64,000 nt of DNA from Collinsella sp. (GCA_018373675.1 JAHAGQ010000011.1:1-64000), one strand, 5' to 3'; shown: positions 49,024-58,114, numbered from the stretch's first letter. Made by a program: numbers and translations. The notes: generated by a model not told the origin, from the sequence alone.

Positions 49024-49359
49024 ATGTGTGATTGCATCTTCTGCAAAATTGCCAACCACGAGATCCCCTCGACCGTCGTCTACGAGGATGACCAGGTCAT
49101 CGCGTTCGACGACCTCAATCCCCAGGCGCCGGTCCACACGCTCGTGATCCCCAAGAAGCACTACAGTGACATCGCCGATAACGTGCCCGCCGAGACCATG
49201 GGCGCCATGGCCCACGCCATCCAGGAGGTCGCCAAGGCCAAGGGTCTGGAGGACGGTTTCCGCGTCATCTCCAACAAGGGCGTCAACGCCGGTCAGACCG
49301 TCATGCACTTCCACATGCACGTCCTCGGCGGCAAGAACCTGGGCGAGAACCTCATCTGA
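49024..49359 (+). CDS. HIT-family (HinT-like) nucleotide hydrolase
   Basis: A 111-residue HIT protein. N-terminal CIFCKIANHEIPSTVVYEDD and AFDDLNPQAPVHTLVIPKKH, and the histidine triad VMHFHMHVLGG near the end. HinT enzymes hydrolyse adenosine phosphoramidates and acyl-AMP mixtures. Start ATG 49024, preceded by GAAAGGAAC; an upstream ATG at 49006 is less likely. The CxxC near the start may bind zinc as in other bacterial HITs. Confidence 0.9.
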   Translation: MCDCIFCKIANHEIPSTVVYEDDQVIAFDDLNPQAPVHTLVIPKKHYSDIADNVPAETMGAMAHAIQEVAKAKGLEDGFRVISNKGVNAGQTVMHFHMHVLGGKNLGENLI

Positions 49360-49400
49360 GGACGCACGGCCCGTCGCCTTGGCTGCCTTTGGAGTAACCT

Positions 49401-50291
49401 ATGCAGTTTTCTCAACTCGAATACCTTCAAGCGGTAGCGAACTACGGCGGCGTGCGCAAAGCGGCTCGCGCCGTTCACGTGAGCCCACAGGCTGTCTCGT
49501 CGGCAATTAAGAAACTGGAGTCTGAGTATCAGATCGTTTTGCTCAATCGATCGGCGGGGGAGGCTGTTTTGTCTCCGGCGGGCAGAGAATTTGCGCGTCG
49601 TGCACGCGTGATCCTGGCACAAGTCGACGATCTCAAAAAGTACACCCAATCGGGGAACGGTGGCGTTTCGCCCGACGGCCACTTTCGTCTTTACGTCCCC
49701 TGTCTTCACGGGCGGGGGCGTCTTTTTTCCGAAAACTGGTACGACTCGTTTGAAAGCTCGCACCCTCAGATTCACCTTGATGTGTGGCATCAGCCAACGG
49801 CTACATGCTTTGAATCACTTGTGCTTGGCATTTCGGATGCGGCCATCTCATTTGAGGAACCAAGGGACAGTGTCCTTTCTTCGAAATACTTGGGTGAAAA
49901 GGAGCTCAAGGTTCTTTCGTGCCCAGCGGGTCATCAATCTGTGGGTGCTATGACCGTTCGTGAGTTACTGGGCGGCAGGTTAGCTGTTCCCATTAATTTG
50001 TCGCCCTGTCTCAATGCGATCAATCAATGCCCCGAAGCTCAGCTGGTTAATTTCCGCTTCCGCGACGTCGAATACGGAAACAGAGCGCAGGCTGAGTTTC
50101 TTCAAGCCGGGGGATTGATATTGGGTTTTTCTGGCTCTTCTCTCGCATCAGATGGGTCGGAAGTGAGCGAGTACTCTATTGAAGGTTCGCATGACGTAGC
50201 CTTGCCCATCTACTTTTGCTATCGACAAAATGCCTGGACCGATCGACACCAGACGGTATTTCTTCACCTATTGCGTCATCTTGCTTCGTGA
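49401..50291 (+). CDS. LysR-family transcriptional regulator
   Basis: A 296-residue LysR-type regulator. The winged helix is at residues 1-60 (FSQLEYLQAVANYGGVRKAARAVHVSPQAVSSAIKKLESEYQIVLLNRSAG); the rest is the ligand-binding domain. Ribosome-binding site TTTGGAG. It lies directly before the MFS exporter gene in the same direction. Base composition is clearly A+T-richer than neighbouring genes, suggesting recent acquisition of both. The ligand is unknown; control of the exporter is a natural guess. Confidence 0.85.
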   Translation: MQFSQLEYLQAVANYGGVRKAARAVHVSPQAVSSAIKKLESEYQIVLLNRSAGEAVLSPAGREFARRARVILAQVDDLKKYTQSGNGGVSPDGHFRLYVPCLHGRGRLFSENWYDSFESSHPQIHLDVWHQPTATCFESLVLGISDAAISFEEPRDSVLSSKYLGEKELKVLSCPAGHQSVGAMTVRELLGGRLAVPINLSPCLNAINQCPEAQLVNFRFRDVEYGNRAQAEFLQAGGLILGFSGSSLASDGSEVSEYSIEGSHDVALPIYFCYRQNAWTDRHQTVFLHLLRHLAS

Positions 50292-50410
50292 GGCCATTTG
50301 GCCTCGTGTCGTCAAGTGAATGTTGACGCCTTGTAACACATGACTGACGGCTTTGCCCTCATGCTTTTCCAAGATTCCGATTTAGATTGTTGACTCTTGG
50401 AGGGCGGAGC

Positions 50411-51571
50411 ATGAAAAACCGTACGGTTTTGCTTTATATGACGTTTGTTTTTCTGTCGAACTTCAGCACCATTTTGTATTTTCTGACGGTTTACCTTGAA
50501 TTCGTCGGATTCTCGATGGTGGCGATTTCTAGCATGATGATTGCATATCAAGTGAGCAAGTTCATCCTTGAAGTTCCCACTGGCTATATTGCCGATAGGT
50601 TTGGACGAAAGACAAGTGGTCTCGTTGGCGTCGTGGAGATGCTTGGATACTACGCCGCCCTGCTTCTCGTCCGTTCTCCTCTGCTTTTAATCGGCGCGTT
50701 TGCTCTCAAAGGTTTTGCCGCTGCATGTATGAGCGGGTCCATGGAAGCGATTTACATTGACAGCGTCTCTCTGGACCAGCTCGTAAGGCTTAATGTCGTT
50801 GAGCGATTTGTTTTCTATGCCTCTTATGCCCTCTCCGCTTGTGTGGGCGGTTTCATTTCGTCCGCTGGCGCGTATCTCATTGGTCTTTTGGCAGATATCA
50901 TCGCAATGGTGTTGACGTTGGTTGTCGTTGTCTGCATTCCTGAGATGCGAAGAGGGGACACTACAGCGACACCTAAGCGTGGAATTAGCCCGAAGATGAT
51001 CGGTGCCGCTATTGCGCGTAACGGCATTCTTCGTTCAGCGTTCATCATGGACTGCTCTCAGGCATTTGCTTTTGTCGCCCTGGAAGACTTTTTCTCACTG
51101 TTGCTTGCGGGTCGCGGAATGAATGCCGTCGCTTCGGGTGTGATCATTGCGGTCCAGCTTCTTGCCTCGGCCTCCATGGGGCTTATTGTGCCCAGTGTGA
51201 TTGCTCATGTCGACAAGGGCCGTTTTGCGCGTATTTGCGGCATTGTGCGCCTTTCCCTGGCTGCTCTGTTTTTGATTCCCTTTACTCCGGTCTATTTGCT
51301 GCCCGTGTTCTATGTACTGCAGACGGTCGCGTACTCGTTATTTGCTCCAATTAAATACTCAATTTTTCAAAATGCTGTCGATTCTTCGATGCGCTGTTCA
51401 CTGATTTCGGTCCAAAGCCAGATGGTGGCGGTGGGTGCCATCCTTTTCTATCTGTTCAATGCTGCGTTGAGCAGCATCGCGGGCATTCGAGTCGTATTGC
51501 TTGTTGCGCTCGGGATTTCTTCCCTGGTGTATATCCCCGCGCTATTTCGTCTTACAAGTCAAAGGCCATGA
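50411..51571 (+). CDS. MFS transporter, probable drug efflux type
   Basis: A 386-residue major facilitator protein with about 12 membrane helices. The loop between helices 2 and 3 has the MFS motif IADRFGRKTSG near residue 62 (GxLaDrxGrkxxl). The first helix begins NRTVLLYMTFVFLSN. Start ATG 50411 has CTTGGAGGG upstream. The A+T-rich composition matches the LysR gene 120 bases upstream. A multidrug- or antibiotic-type exporter is the best general call; the substrate is unknown. Confidence 0.8.
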   Translation: MKNRTVLLYMTFVFLSNFSTILYFLTVYLEFVGFSMVAISSMMIAYQVSKFILEVPTGYIADRFGRKTSGLVGVVEMLGYYAALLLVRSPLLLIGAFALKGFAAACMSGSMEAIYIDSVSLDQLVRLNVVERFVFYASYALSACVGGFISSAGAYLIGLLADIIAMVLTLVVVVCIPEMRRGDTTATPKRGISPKMIGAAIARNGILRSAFIMDCSQAFAFVALEDFFSLLLAGRGMNAVASGVIIAVQLLASASMGLIVPSVIAHVDKGRFARICGIVRLSLAALFLIPFTPVYLLPVFYVLQTVAYSLFAPIKYSIFQNAVDSSMRCSLISVQSQMVAVGAILFYLFNAALSSIAGIRVVLLVALGISSLVYIPALFRLTSQRP

Positions 51572-51604
51572 GTATTTAGGCACCGATAACTTATATATCA
51601 ACGC

Positions 51605-51638
51605 AATAAACCCGAGCGCGAGGGCGTTTGGGTTTATT
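51605..51638 (+). terminator. terminator after the MFS gene
   Basis: A 9-bp stem AATAAACCC / GGGTTTATT (51605-51613 with 51630-51638) followed by ATTG. Confidence 0.6.
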
Positions 51639-51691
51639 ATTGAAGCGTATGTAACCTGGCGGCGCCACACCGCCTGTTAGTAGGGAGACAC

Positions 51692-52870
51692 ATGAACGTT
51701 CTGGTCGTCAACGCAGGATCTTCGACCCTTAAGTATCAGGTCATCGATACCAAGTCCCACAAGGTGTCCGCAAAGGGCTCCTGCGAGCGCGTCTGCTTTA
51801 CCGGCGGTACCTTCACCCACGCTGCCAACGGTTCCAAGAAGGTGACCGAGAACATCGAGTTCCCCGACCACAAGGTCGCCATCGAGGTCGTTCTGAAGGA
51901 CCTCGAGGCCAACGGCGTCAAGATCGAGGGCATTGGTCACCGTATCGTTCAGGGTGGCTGGTACTTCGGCGATTCCTCCCTCGTCGACGAGGACGTCCTC
52001 GCCAAGATCCGCGAGGTCGCTCCGCTGGCGCCGCTGCACAACAACCCCGAGGCCAACGTTATCGAGTACTGCCTGGAGCAGTATCCCGACCTGCCCAACG
52101 TCACGGTCTACGACACCGCTTTCCACTTCAACATGCCCGAGGTCGCCAAGACTTACGCCCTGCCCAAGGACGTCTGCGACAAGCTGCACATCCGTAAGTA
52201 CGGCGCCCACGGCACCAGCTACCGTTACATCTCCAAGAAGGTCGCCGAGATGACCAACGGCGAGGCTCGCAAGGTCGTCGTGTGCCATATCGGCTCCGGC
52301 GCTTCCCTGTGCGCCATCGAGGACGGCAAGTGCATGGACACCACCATGGGCCTCACCCCGCTCGACGGCGTCATGATGGGCACCCGCTGCGGCTCCATCG
52401 ACCCGGCTACCGTGTGCTACCTGCAGCGCGAAGGCGGGTATACCTTCGACGAGGTCGATGAGATGATGAACAAGAAGTCCGGCCTTTTGGCTGTGACCGG
52501 CGGCAAGACCAACGACTGCCGCAACGTCGAGGAGCTCGCCGCTGCCGGTGACCCCGAGGCTCAGCTCGCCTTCGATATGTTCGTCTACAAGATTGCCGCC
52601 AAGGCTGCCGAGATGGCCACTTCCATGTGCGGTATGGACACCCTGGTCTTTACCGCCGGCATCGGCGAGCACGCTCCGGCTGTTCGCGCCGGCGTTGCCG
52701 ACCGTCTGGCCTTTATGGGCGTCAAGATGGATCATGCGCGCAACGCCCTGCGTGGTGACGGCGCTTGGTGCCTGTCTGCCAAGGATTCCAAGGTCAAGAT
52801 TTTCGTCATTCCCACGGACGAGGAGTTCATGATCGCTTCCGACGTCGAGCGCATCGTCAACGGCAAGTAA
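51692..52870 (+). CDS. ackA: acetate kinase, copy 1
   Basis: A 392-residue acetokinase making ATP from acetyl phosphate. Motifs: NAGSSTLKYQ (about 7), GHRIVQGG (about 84), YDTAFHFNMP (about 141), GTRCGSIDP, FTAGIGEHAPAVR and the terminal PTDEEFMIASD. The HGTSH motif reads HGTSY: Tyr at residue 177 (52220-52222) in place of the second His that copy 2 keeps. It is followed 164 bases later by a second acetate kinase gene. Ribosome-binding site AGGGAGA. Together with pta it forms the acetate arm of fermentation. Confidence 0.92.
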   Translation: MNVLVVNAGSSTLKYQVIDTKSHKVSAKGSCERVCFTGGTFTHAANGSKKVTENIEFPDHKVAIEVVLKDLEANGVKIEGIGHRIVQGGWYFGDSSLVDEDVLAKIREVAPLAPLHNNPEANVIEYCLEQYPDLPNVTVYDTAFHFNMPEVAKTYALPKDVCDKLHIRKYGAHGTSYRYISKKVAEMTNGEARKVVVCHIGSGASLCAIEDGKCMDTTMGLTPLDGVMMGTRCGSIDPATVCYLQREGGYTFDEVDEMMNKKSGLLAVTGGKTNDCRNVEELAAAGDPEAQLAFDMFVYKIAAKAAEMATSMCGMDTLVFTAGIGEHAPAVRAGVADRLAFMGVKMDHARNALRGDGAWCLSAKDSKVKIFVIPTDEEFMIASDVERIVNGK

Positions 52871-53034
52871 TTGCAAGAGGGGAGGGGCTGGACGACCGAG
52901 TGCCGTTCGGCCCTTCTTTTGTGCTCGTTGGGCGATATGCCTGATAGCTATTTATTAAGTTATGATAACTTCTTATTAACATGCGGCCGCCTTAAGGGGT
53001 CTGCGTCGACCGTATTGCACTGCAAAGGAGTCTC

Positions 53035-54213
53035 ATGAACGTACTTGTTGTCAACGCCGGCAGCTCAAGCCTCAAATATCAGCTTTTGGATACCGATACC
53101 CGCGAGGTTTTCGCCAAGGGCAACTGCGAGCGTATCGGATCGGACATGGGCATCTTTGGCCACTCCGAGAACGGTGGCGCTAAGCAGACCGAGGAGGTCC
53201 CTTTCCCCGATCATCGCTCTGCTATCGCTCGCGTGCTCGAGGAGCTCGAGAAGACCGACTTTACGATTGATGGCATTGGGCATCGTATCGTTCAGGGCGG
53301 CTGGCACTTCGATGATTCCGCGGTTGTCGACGACGAGGTTATGGCCAAGATTCTTGAGGTGGCACCGCTTGCTCCGCTGCACAACTACGGCGAGGCCGCA
53401 GCGATTGAGTATTGCCGTGAGAAGTATCCGGAGCTGCCCAACGTGGCGGTCTTCGACACCTCGTTCCACATGACCATGCCCGAGGTTGCCTACACCTACG
53501 CGCTGCCCAAGGACGTTTGCGACAAGTACCACGTGCGCAAGTACGGCGCCCACGGCACGAGCCACCGCTATGAGTGGATGATGGCCAAGGAGATCCTGGG
53601 TTCGCGCTGCCACCGCCTGCTTTCGTGCCATCTGGGCAACGGTGCTTCGCTCGCTGCTATCGAGGACGGCGTGTGCCGCGACACCACGATGGGTCTCACG
53701 CCGCTCGATGGCCTGATGATGGGCACCCGTTGTGGTTCCATCGACCCGGCCACCGTGTGCTACCTGCAGCGCGAGGGCGGCTACAGCTACCAGGAAGTCG
53801 ATGACATGATGAACAAGCAGTCTGGTCTGCTTGCCATCTCGGGCATCTCCAACGACGCCCGCGACATCCGCACGCGCGCCTCCGAGGGCGACGAGCGCTG
53901 CCTGCTCGCCTTCGATATGTTCGCCTATAAGGCCATGCAGCAGGCCGGTTCCATGATCGCTTCCATGGCGGGCGTGGACACCATTACCTTTACCGCCGGC
54001 ATCGGCGAGAACGACTGGTCGATCCGCAAGGCCTTCTGCGACTGCTTTGAGTGGCTGGGCGTGCGCATCGACAACAACAAGAACCGCGAGGCCGTGGGCA
54101 ACGGCCCACAGGTCATCAGCGCCGCCGGCTCTTCCGTCACGGTTATGGTCATCCCCACCGACGAGGAATACATGATCGCCCACGACGTCGAGCGCCTGAC
54201 CAAGAACAACTAA
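53035..54213 (+). CDS. ackA: acetate kinase, copy 2
   Basis: Another 392-residue acetate kinase, same length as copy 1 and collinear without gaps but well diverged (for example DTDTREVFAKGNCERIGSD against DTKSHKVSAKGSCERVCFT). All motifs are canonical, including HGTSHRY with His at residue 177, GTRCGSIDP and FTAGIGENDWSIR. Ribosome-binding site AAAGGAG. It is convergent with pta. The two copies may differ in direction (acetate use or release), regulation or partner acyl group. Confidence 0.92.
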   Translation: MNVLVVNAGSSSLKYQLLDTDTREVFAKGNCERIGSDMGIFGHSENGGAKQTEEVPFPDHRSAIARVLEELEKTDFTIDGIGHRIVQGGWHFDDSAVVDDEVMAKILEVAPLAPLHNYGEAAAIEYCREKYPELPNVAVFDTSFHMTMPEVAYTYALPKDVCDKYHVRKYGAHGTSHRYEWMMAKEILGSRCHRLLSCHLGNGASLAAIEDGVCRDTTMGLTPLDGLMMGTRCGSIDPATVCYLQREGGYSYQEVDDMMNKQSGLLAISGISNDARDIRTRASEGDERCLLAFDMFAYKAMQQAGSMIASMAGVDTITFTAGIGENDWSIRKAFCDCFEWLGVRIDNNKNREAVGNGPQVISAAGSSVTVMVIPTDEEYMIAHDVERLTKNN

Positions 54214-54235
54214 CGCGCGCATTTGCAAGTAAACG

Positions 54236-54269
54236 AAAGGCCTCCAGAGCAACAGCTCCGGAGGCCTTT
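54236..54269. terminator. bidirectional terminator between ackA copy 2 and pta
   Basis: A 15-bp stem with one mismatch (54236-54250 with 54255-54269), AACA loop, AAA at one end and TTTTT at the other, between convergent genes. Confidence 0.85.
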
Positions 54270-54311
54270 TTGCTAGCAGGTGGAAATTCCTGTCCCGAGG
54301 GGATATGTCCG

Positions 54312-55292
54312 CTACTCAGCCATCTGAGCCTGGACGGCGGTGATGGCCACGACACCCACGATGTCGTCGGCAGAGCAGCCGCGCGAAAGGTCGTTAACCG
54401 GCTTGGCGATGCCCTGCAGGATGGGGCCGTAAGCGTCGGCGCCAGCGAAGCGCTGGACCAGCTTGTAGCCGATGTTGCCTGCCTCGAGGTCGGGGAACAC
54501 GAGCACGTTGGCCTTGCCGGCAACGGAGGAGCCGGGGGCCTTGAGCTGGGCGACGGTGGGGACGATGGCGGCGTCGAGCTGCAGGTCGCCGTCGATGGCG
54601 AGCTCGGGAGCCTTCTCCTTGCAGAACTTCACGGCCTCCTGGACCTTCTTGGCGACCTCGCCGCCGGCGGAGCCCATGGTGGAGTAGGAGAGCATGGCCA
54701 CGTGAGGCTCAACGTTGCCCATGAAGGTGGACCAGGAGTGAGCGGAGGCGATGGCGATCTCGGAGAGCTCGTCGGAGGACGGGTTGATGTTGAGGCCGCA
54801 GTCGGCGAAGATCAGCGTGCCGTCGGTGCCGAACTGCGGGGTGTCGGTGCACATCACGAAGAAGGCCGAGACCAGTTTGGTGCCCGGGGCGGTCTTGAGG
54901 ATCTGAAGCGCGGGGCGCAGGGTGTCGGCGGTGGAGTGGCAGGCGCCGGAGACCAGGCCGTCGGCATCGCCCATCTTGACCATCATGGTGCCAAAGTAGG
55001 TGGCGTCCATCACCTGGGCGCGAGCCTGCTCGATGGTAACGCCCTTCTTGGCGCGGAGCTCGGCAAACTTCTGCGCGTACTCCTCGTGCTTCTCGGCATT
55101 GCGCGGGTCGATGACGGTAGCGCCGGGAACGTTGATCTCGTCGGGGTTGCCCAGGATGACGATCTTTGCCAGGCCCTCCTCGATGATTTTGGTGGCCGCG
55201 ACGATAGTGCGCGGATCCTCGCCCTCGGGCAGGACGATCGTCTTAAGGTCGGCCTTGGCGGCAGACTTCATACGGTTTAGGAAATCGCTCAT
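54312..55292 (-). CDS. pta: phosphate acetyltransferase
   Basis: A 326-residue single-domain phosphotransacetylase that converts acetyl-CoA and phosphate to acetyl phosphate for the acetate kinases. Motifs: LPEGEDPRTIVAATKIIEEG at the start, DGLVSGACHSTADTLRPALQI near residue 135, and AIVPTVAQLKAPGSSVAGKANVLVFPDLEAGNIGYKLVQRFAGADAYGPILQG near the end. Start ATG 55292 with AAGGAG upstream. It converges on the ackA pair but is transcribed separately. Confidence 0.93.
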   Translation of the reverse strand: MSDFLNRMKSAAKADLKTIVLPEGEDPRTIVAATKIIEEGLAKIVILGNPDEINVPGATVIDPRNAEKHEEYAQKFAELRAKKGVTIEQARAQVMDATYFGTMMVKMGDADGLVSGACHSTADTLRPALQILKTAPGTKLVSAFFVMCTDTPQFGTDGTLIFADCGLNINPSSDELSEIAIASAHSWSTFMGNVEPHVAMLSYSTMGSAGGEVAKKVQEAVKFCKEKAPELAIDGDLQLDAAIVPTVAQLKAPGSSVAGKANVLVFPDLEAGNIGYKLVQRFAGADAYGPILQGIAKPVNDLSRGCSADDIVGVVAITAVQAQMAE

Positions 55293-55523
55293 GTTACTCC
55301 TTACAAGCGTTTCGCTAAGCTCCAGGCACCCGGCTGTTCACGAATAAACCCGCTGCTAGCGGGTTTACCTTTCAATTATGTACGCCGCGGTGCTTGAGCT
55401 TTCCTTGTGTGGCAAGCTCATTATAGGACGCATTAGCGCTATAATCGCTCTGATAAATATGTCTCGAAGAATGTTCGAGAAAAGCCCAGCTAACGAGCCC
55501 GTGGCTTTTGACAAGGAGTATCG

Positions 55524-56726
55524 ATGCAGATTACCTCAGGCCTGCCTGAAGGCTTTAACGCCGGCGCGTACGACATGATTGTCGTCGGTGCTGGATATGC
55601 CGGTGCCGTTTGCGCCCGCCGTCTTGCCGAGACCATCGGCTATCGTGTTGCCGTTTTGGAGCGCCGTAGCCACATTGCGGGCAATGCCTATGACTGCACT
55701 GACGAGGCCGGAATCCTGATTCACGAGTACGGTCCGCATATCTATCACACCTTTAACGAGCGCGTGCACAATTTCCTGTCGCGCTTTACCAAGTGGACGG
55801 ATTATCAGCACAAGGTGCTCGCCAACATCAACGGTACCCTTATGCCCGTGCCCTTCAACCATGCGAGTCTCAAGCTCGCCTTTGGTGACGAGCGCGGCGA
55901 GGAGCTGTATCAGAAGCTCGTGGAGACCTTTGGCAAGGATGTCAAGGTGCCCATTATGGAGCTGCGTAAGAAGAACGACCCGGATCTTGCCGAGGTCGCC
56001 GATTACGTCTACGAGAACGTCTTTTTGCATTACACCATGAAGCAGTGGGGCCAGACGCCCGATCAGATCGATCCCTCGATCACCGGCCGCGTTCCCGTCT
56101 TTGTGGGCGATGATGACCACTACTTCCCGCAAGCTCCCTTCCAGGGCATGCCGCAGGAGGGCTACACGGCGCTCTTTGAGCACATGCTCGACCACGACCT
56201 GATCGACGTGTTCTGCGACGTGGACGCCCGTGACCTCTTTGAAATCGACGAGACTACCGTCAAGATCGACGGCAAGGTCTATGGTGGCGAGATCGTCTAC
56301 ACCGGTCCGCTCGATGAGCTGTTCAATCTCGATCTGGGCGCGCTACCGTACCGCACGCTCGACATGAAGTTCGAGACGCTCGATATGGACCAGTTCCAGC
56401 CCGTGGGCACCGTCAACTACACCACGAGCGAGGACTACACGCGCATTACCGAGTTCAAGAACATGACCGGTCAGATCCTGCCCGGCAAGACCACCATCAT
56501 GAAGGAGTATTCCAAGGCCTATACGCCCGGCTCGGGCGAGACGCCGTACTACGCCATTCTTGAGCCCGAGAACCGTGAGCTCTATGAGCGCTATCTTGAG
56601 CGCGTCCAGAACCTGACGAACTTCCACCCGGTGGGTCGTCTGGCCGAGTATCGTTACTACGATATGGACGCTGTGACCAATTCCGCCCTCGATCTTTCGG
56701 ATGAGATTATCGCCTGCCATGCATAA
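55524..56726 (+). CDS. glf: UDP-galactopyranose mutase
   Basis: A 400-residue flavoenzyme that turns UDP-galactopyranose into UDP-galactofuranose for cell-surface glycans. The FAD motif VVGAGYAGAVCARRLAE is at about residues 19-36. HIAGNAYDCTDEAGILIHEYGPHIYHT follows, then FLHYTMKQWGQTPDQIDPSITGRVPV and the catalytic-site arginines and tyrosines near YSKAYTPGSGETPYYAI. Start ATG 55524 has AAGGAGT upstream; a TATAAT box at 55440-55445 may be its promoter. It overlaps the next glycosyltransferase by 8 bases, forming a galactofuranose unit. Confidence 0.93.
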   Translation: MQITSGLPEGFNAGAYDMIVVGAGYAGAVCARRLAETIGYRVAVLERRSHIAGNAYDCTDEAGILIHEYGPHIYHTFNERVHNFLSRFTKWTDYQHKVLANINGTLMPVPFNHASLKLAFGDERGEELYQKLVETFGKDVKVPIMELRKKNDPDLAEVADYVYENVFLHYTMKQWGQTPDQIDPSITGRVPVFVGDDDHYFPQAPFQGMPQEGYTALFEHMLDHDLIDVFCDVDARDLFEIDETTVKIDGKVYGGEIVYTGPLDELFNLDLGALPYRTLDMKFETLDMDQFQPVGTVNYTTSEDYTRITEFKNMTGQILPGKTTIMKEYSKAYTPGSGETPYYAILEPENRELYERYLERVQNLTNFHPVGRLAEYRYYDMDAVTNSALDLSDEIIACHA

Positions 56727-57750
56727 AGTCATAACATTCGGTATTCCCTCGTATAACGCCGCCAAGGACATGGACCATTGCATCACCTCCATCTTGGAGG
56801 GGAGCAATTACGCCACCGATATCGAGATTATCGTAGTGGACGACGGCTCCAAGGACGAGACGGCCGATAAGGCCGACGAGTGGGAGGCACGTTATCCCGG
56901 TATCATTCGCGCGGTGCACCAGGAGAACGGCGGCCACGGTATTGCCGTCCTTTCGGGTCTGCGCGAGGCACAGGGCACCTACTACAAGGTCGTCGACTCG
57001 GATGACTGGCTCGATGCTGCGGCTCTTTCGACTATGCTGTCGATTCTGCGTGGCTTTGAAGAGCGTGACCAGCGCGTTGACCTGTTTATCTCGAACTACG
57101 TGTACGAGAAGGTTTACGAGGGCACGCATACCGCTATTGGCTACAAATTTGCCCTGCCGCGCAAAAAGATCTTTTCCTGGGATCAGATCGGTCATTTCCG
57201 CCTGGACCAGAACCTACTCATGCACAGCCTGTGCTATCGCACGGATGTGCTGCGCGAGTCCAACCTTCCCATGCCGCCGCACACGTTCTATGTGGACAAC
57301 ATCTACGCCTACGTGCCGCTGCCGCGTTGCAAGACCATGTACTACGCCGACATCGACCTCTATCGCTACTTTATCGGTCGCGAGGGCCAGAGTGTCAACG
57401 AGGCCACGATGGTCAAGCGTCTGGACCAGCAGTTCCGTGTGACGCGCATCATGATGGAGTCGTACCACCTGTACAGCGATGTTGAGTCGTCGCGTCTGCG
57501 CTCGTACATGATGGGCTATTTCACCATGATGATGGCGATCTGCTCGGTGCTCACCAAGCTTTCCGAGGAAGATTGCGCCGACGAGCGCCTAAAGACGCTG
57601 TGGAATGATTTGAAGGCCTACGACGAGCGCATGTATCGTCGTGCCCGCTACGGCGTGGTCGGGTTCTTCACCAATCTGCGCGGACGGGCCGGAGACAAAA
57701 CCACACTCGGCCTATACCGTCTTGCCTCAAAGATCTTCAAATTCAACTAG
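56719..57750 (+). CDS. GT2-family glycosyltransferase, probable galactofuranosyl-type
   Basis: A 343-residue GT-A fold glycosyltransferase of family 2. Nucleotide-sugar motifs: FGIPSYNAAKDMDHCITSI, VVDDGSKDET near residue 45 and the metal-binding DSDDWLD near 95. The C-terminal part is basic (KAYDERMYRRARYGVVGFFTNLRGRAGDKTT) and could associate with the membrane. Because it overlaps glf by 8 bases it may use UDP-galactofuranose, but acceptor and donor are inferred. Directly downstream is family-2 element D. Confidence 0.8.
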   Translation: MHKVITFGIPSYNAAKDMDHCITSILEGSNYATDIEIIVVDDGSKDETADKADEWEARYPGIIRAVHQENGGHGIAVLSGLREAQGTYYKVVDSDDWLDAAALSTMLSILRGFEERDQRVDLFISNYVYEKVYEGTHTAIGYKFALPRKKIFSWDQIGHFRLDQNLLMHSLCYRTDVLRESNLPMPPHTFYVDNIYAYVPLPRCKTMYYADIDLYRYFIGREGQSVNEATMVKRLDQQFRVTRIMMESYHLYSDVESSRLRSYMMGYFTMMMAICSVLTKLSEEDCADERLKTLWNDLKAYDERMYRRARYGVVGFFTNLRGRAGDKTTLGLYRLASKIFKFN

Positions 57751-57782
57751 CTGCCGAGTAATCGCTGCTGATAGGTTGACTG

Positions 57783-57892
57783 GGCCCCTTGGCCTTTAGT
57801 TTGCTACTGCGAACAGTCCTGCTCGCACGGAAAGCACATTAAGTGCTTTCCGGCTCGTGCGGAACTTGTATCAAACTAAAGGCCAAGGGGCC
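57783..57892 (+). repeat. family-2 structured element, copy D (3' of the glycosyltransferase gene)
   Basis: A 110-bp hairpin beginning 33 bases after the stop. Outer stem 57783-57803 with 57872-57892 is 21 bp and perfect. Inside lie ACAGTCCT (57813-57820), a 9-bp stem with ATTAA loop (57829-57837 with 57843-57851) and GCGGAACT (57859-57866). The blocks ACAGTCCT, ACATTAAGT and GCGGAACT recur in copy E at nearly equal spacing, while the stems between them differ. Sense orientation with the upstream gene. Confidence 0.8.
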
Positions 57893-57985
57893 TCTGCTAT
57901 AAGAATCGATTGTCAGGTTATTTGAATTTGAAGATCTTCGAAGCGCGGTACACAGGGGCCTGGGCTGAAAAGAATTAGGTTGGAA

Positions 57986-58114
57986 GTCGGTCGGAGGCGG
58001 GCGGGCATTACGTTTGTCGCGAGTTCCGCATGCAAAGAAGGCCACTTAATGTGGCCTTCGTCTTGCATAGGACTGTAGAGCAGCAAACGTAACGCCCGCC
58101 CGTCTCCGACCGAC
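57986..58114 (-). repeat. family-2 structured element, copy E (3' of the P1 peptidase gene)
   Basis: A 129-bp hairpin read on the minus strand, starting 12 bases after the peptidase stop. Outer stem 58084-58114 with 57986-58016 is 31 bp with two positions that differ (both G-U compatible). Inside: ACAGTCCT (58069-58076), a 6-bp stem, a 9-bp stem with ATTAA loop, ACATTAAGT (58044-58052) and GCGGAACT (58022-58029). It faces copy D across 93 bp of A+T-richer sequence. Confidence 0.8.

Noticed and set aside
57813..57820. Link between ACAGTCCT of family 2 and the same bases in the lysine riboswitch (28623-28630)
   Set aside because: In the riboswitch the string occurs on the opposite (non-sense) strand and none of the other family-2 blocks is present, so it is chance.
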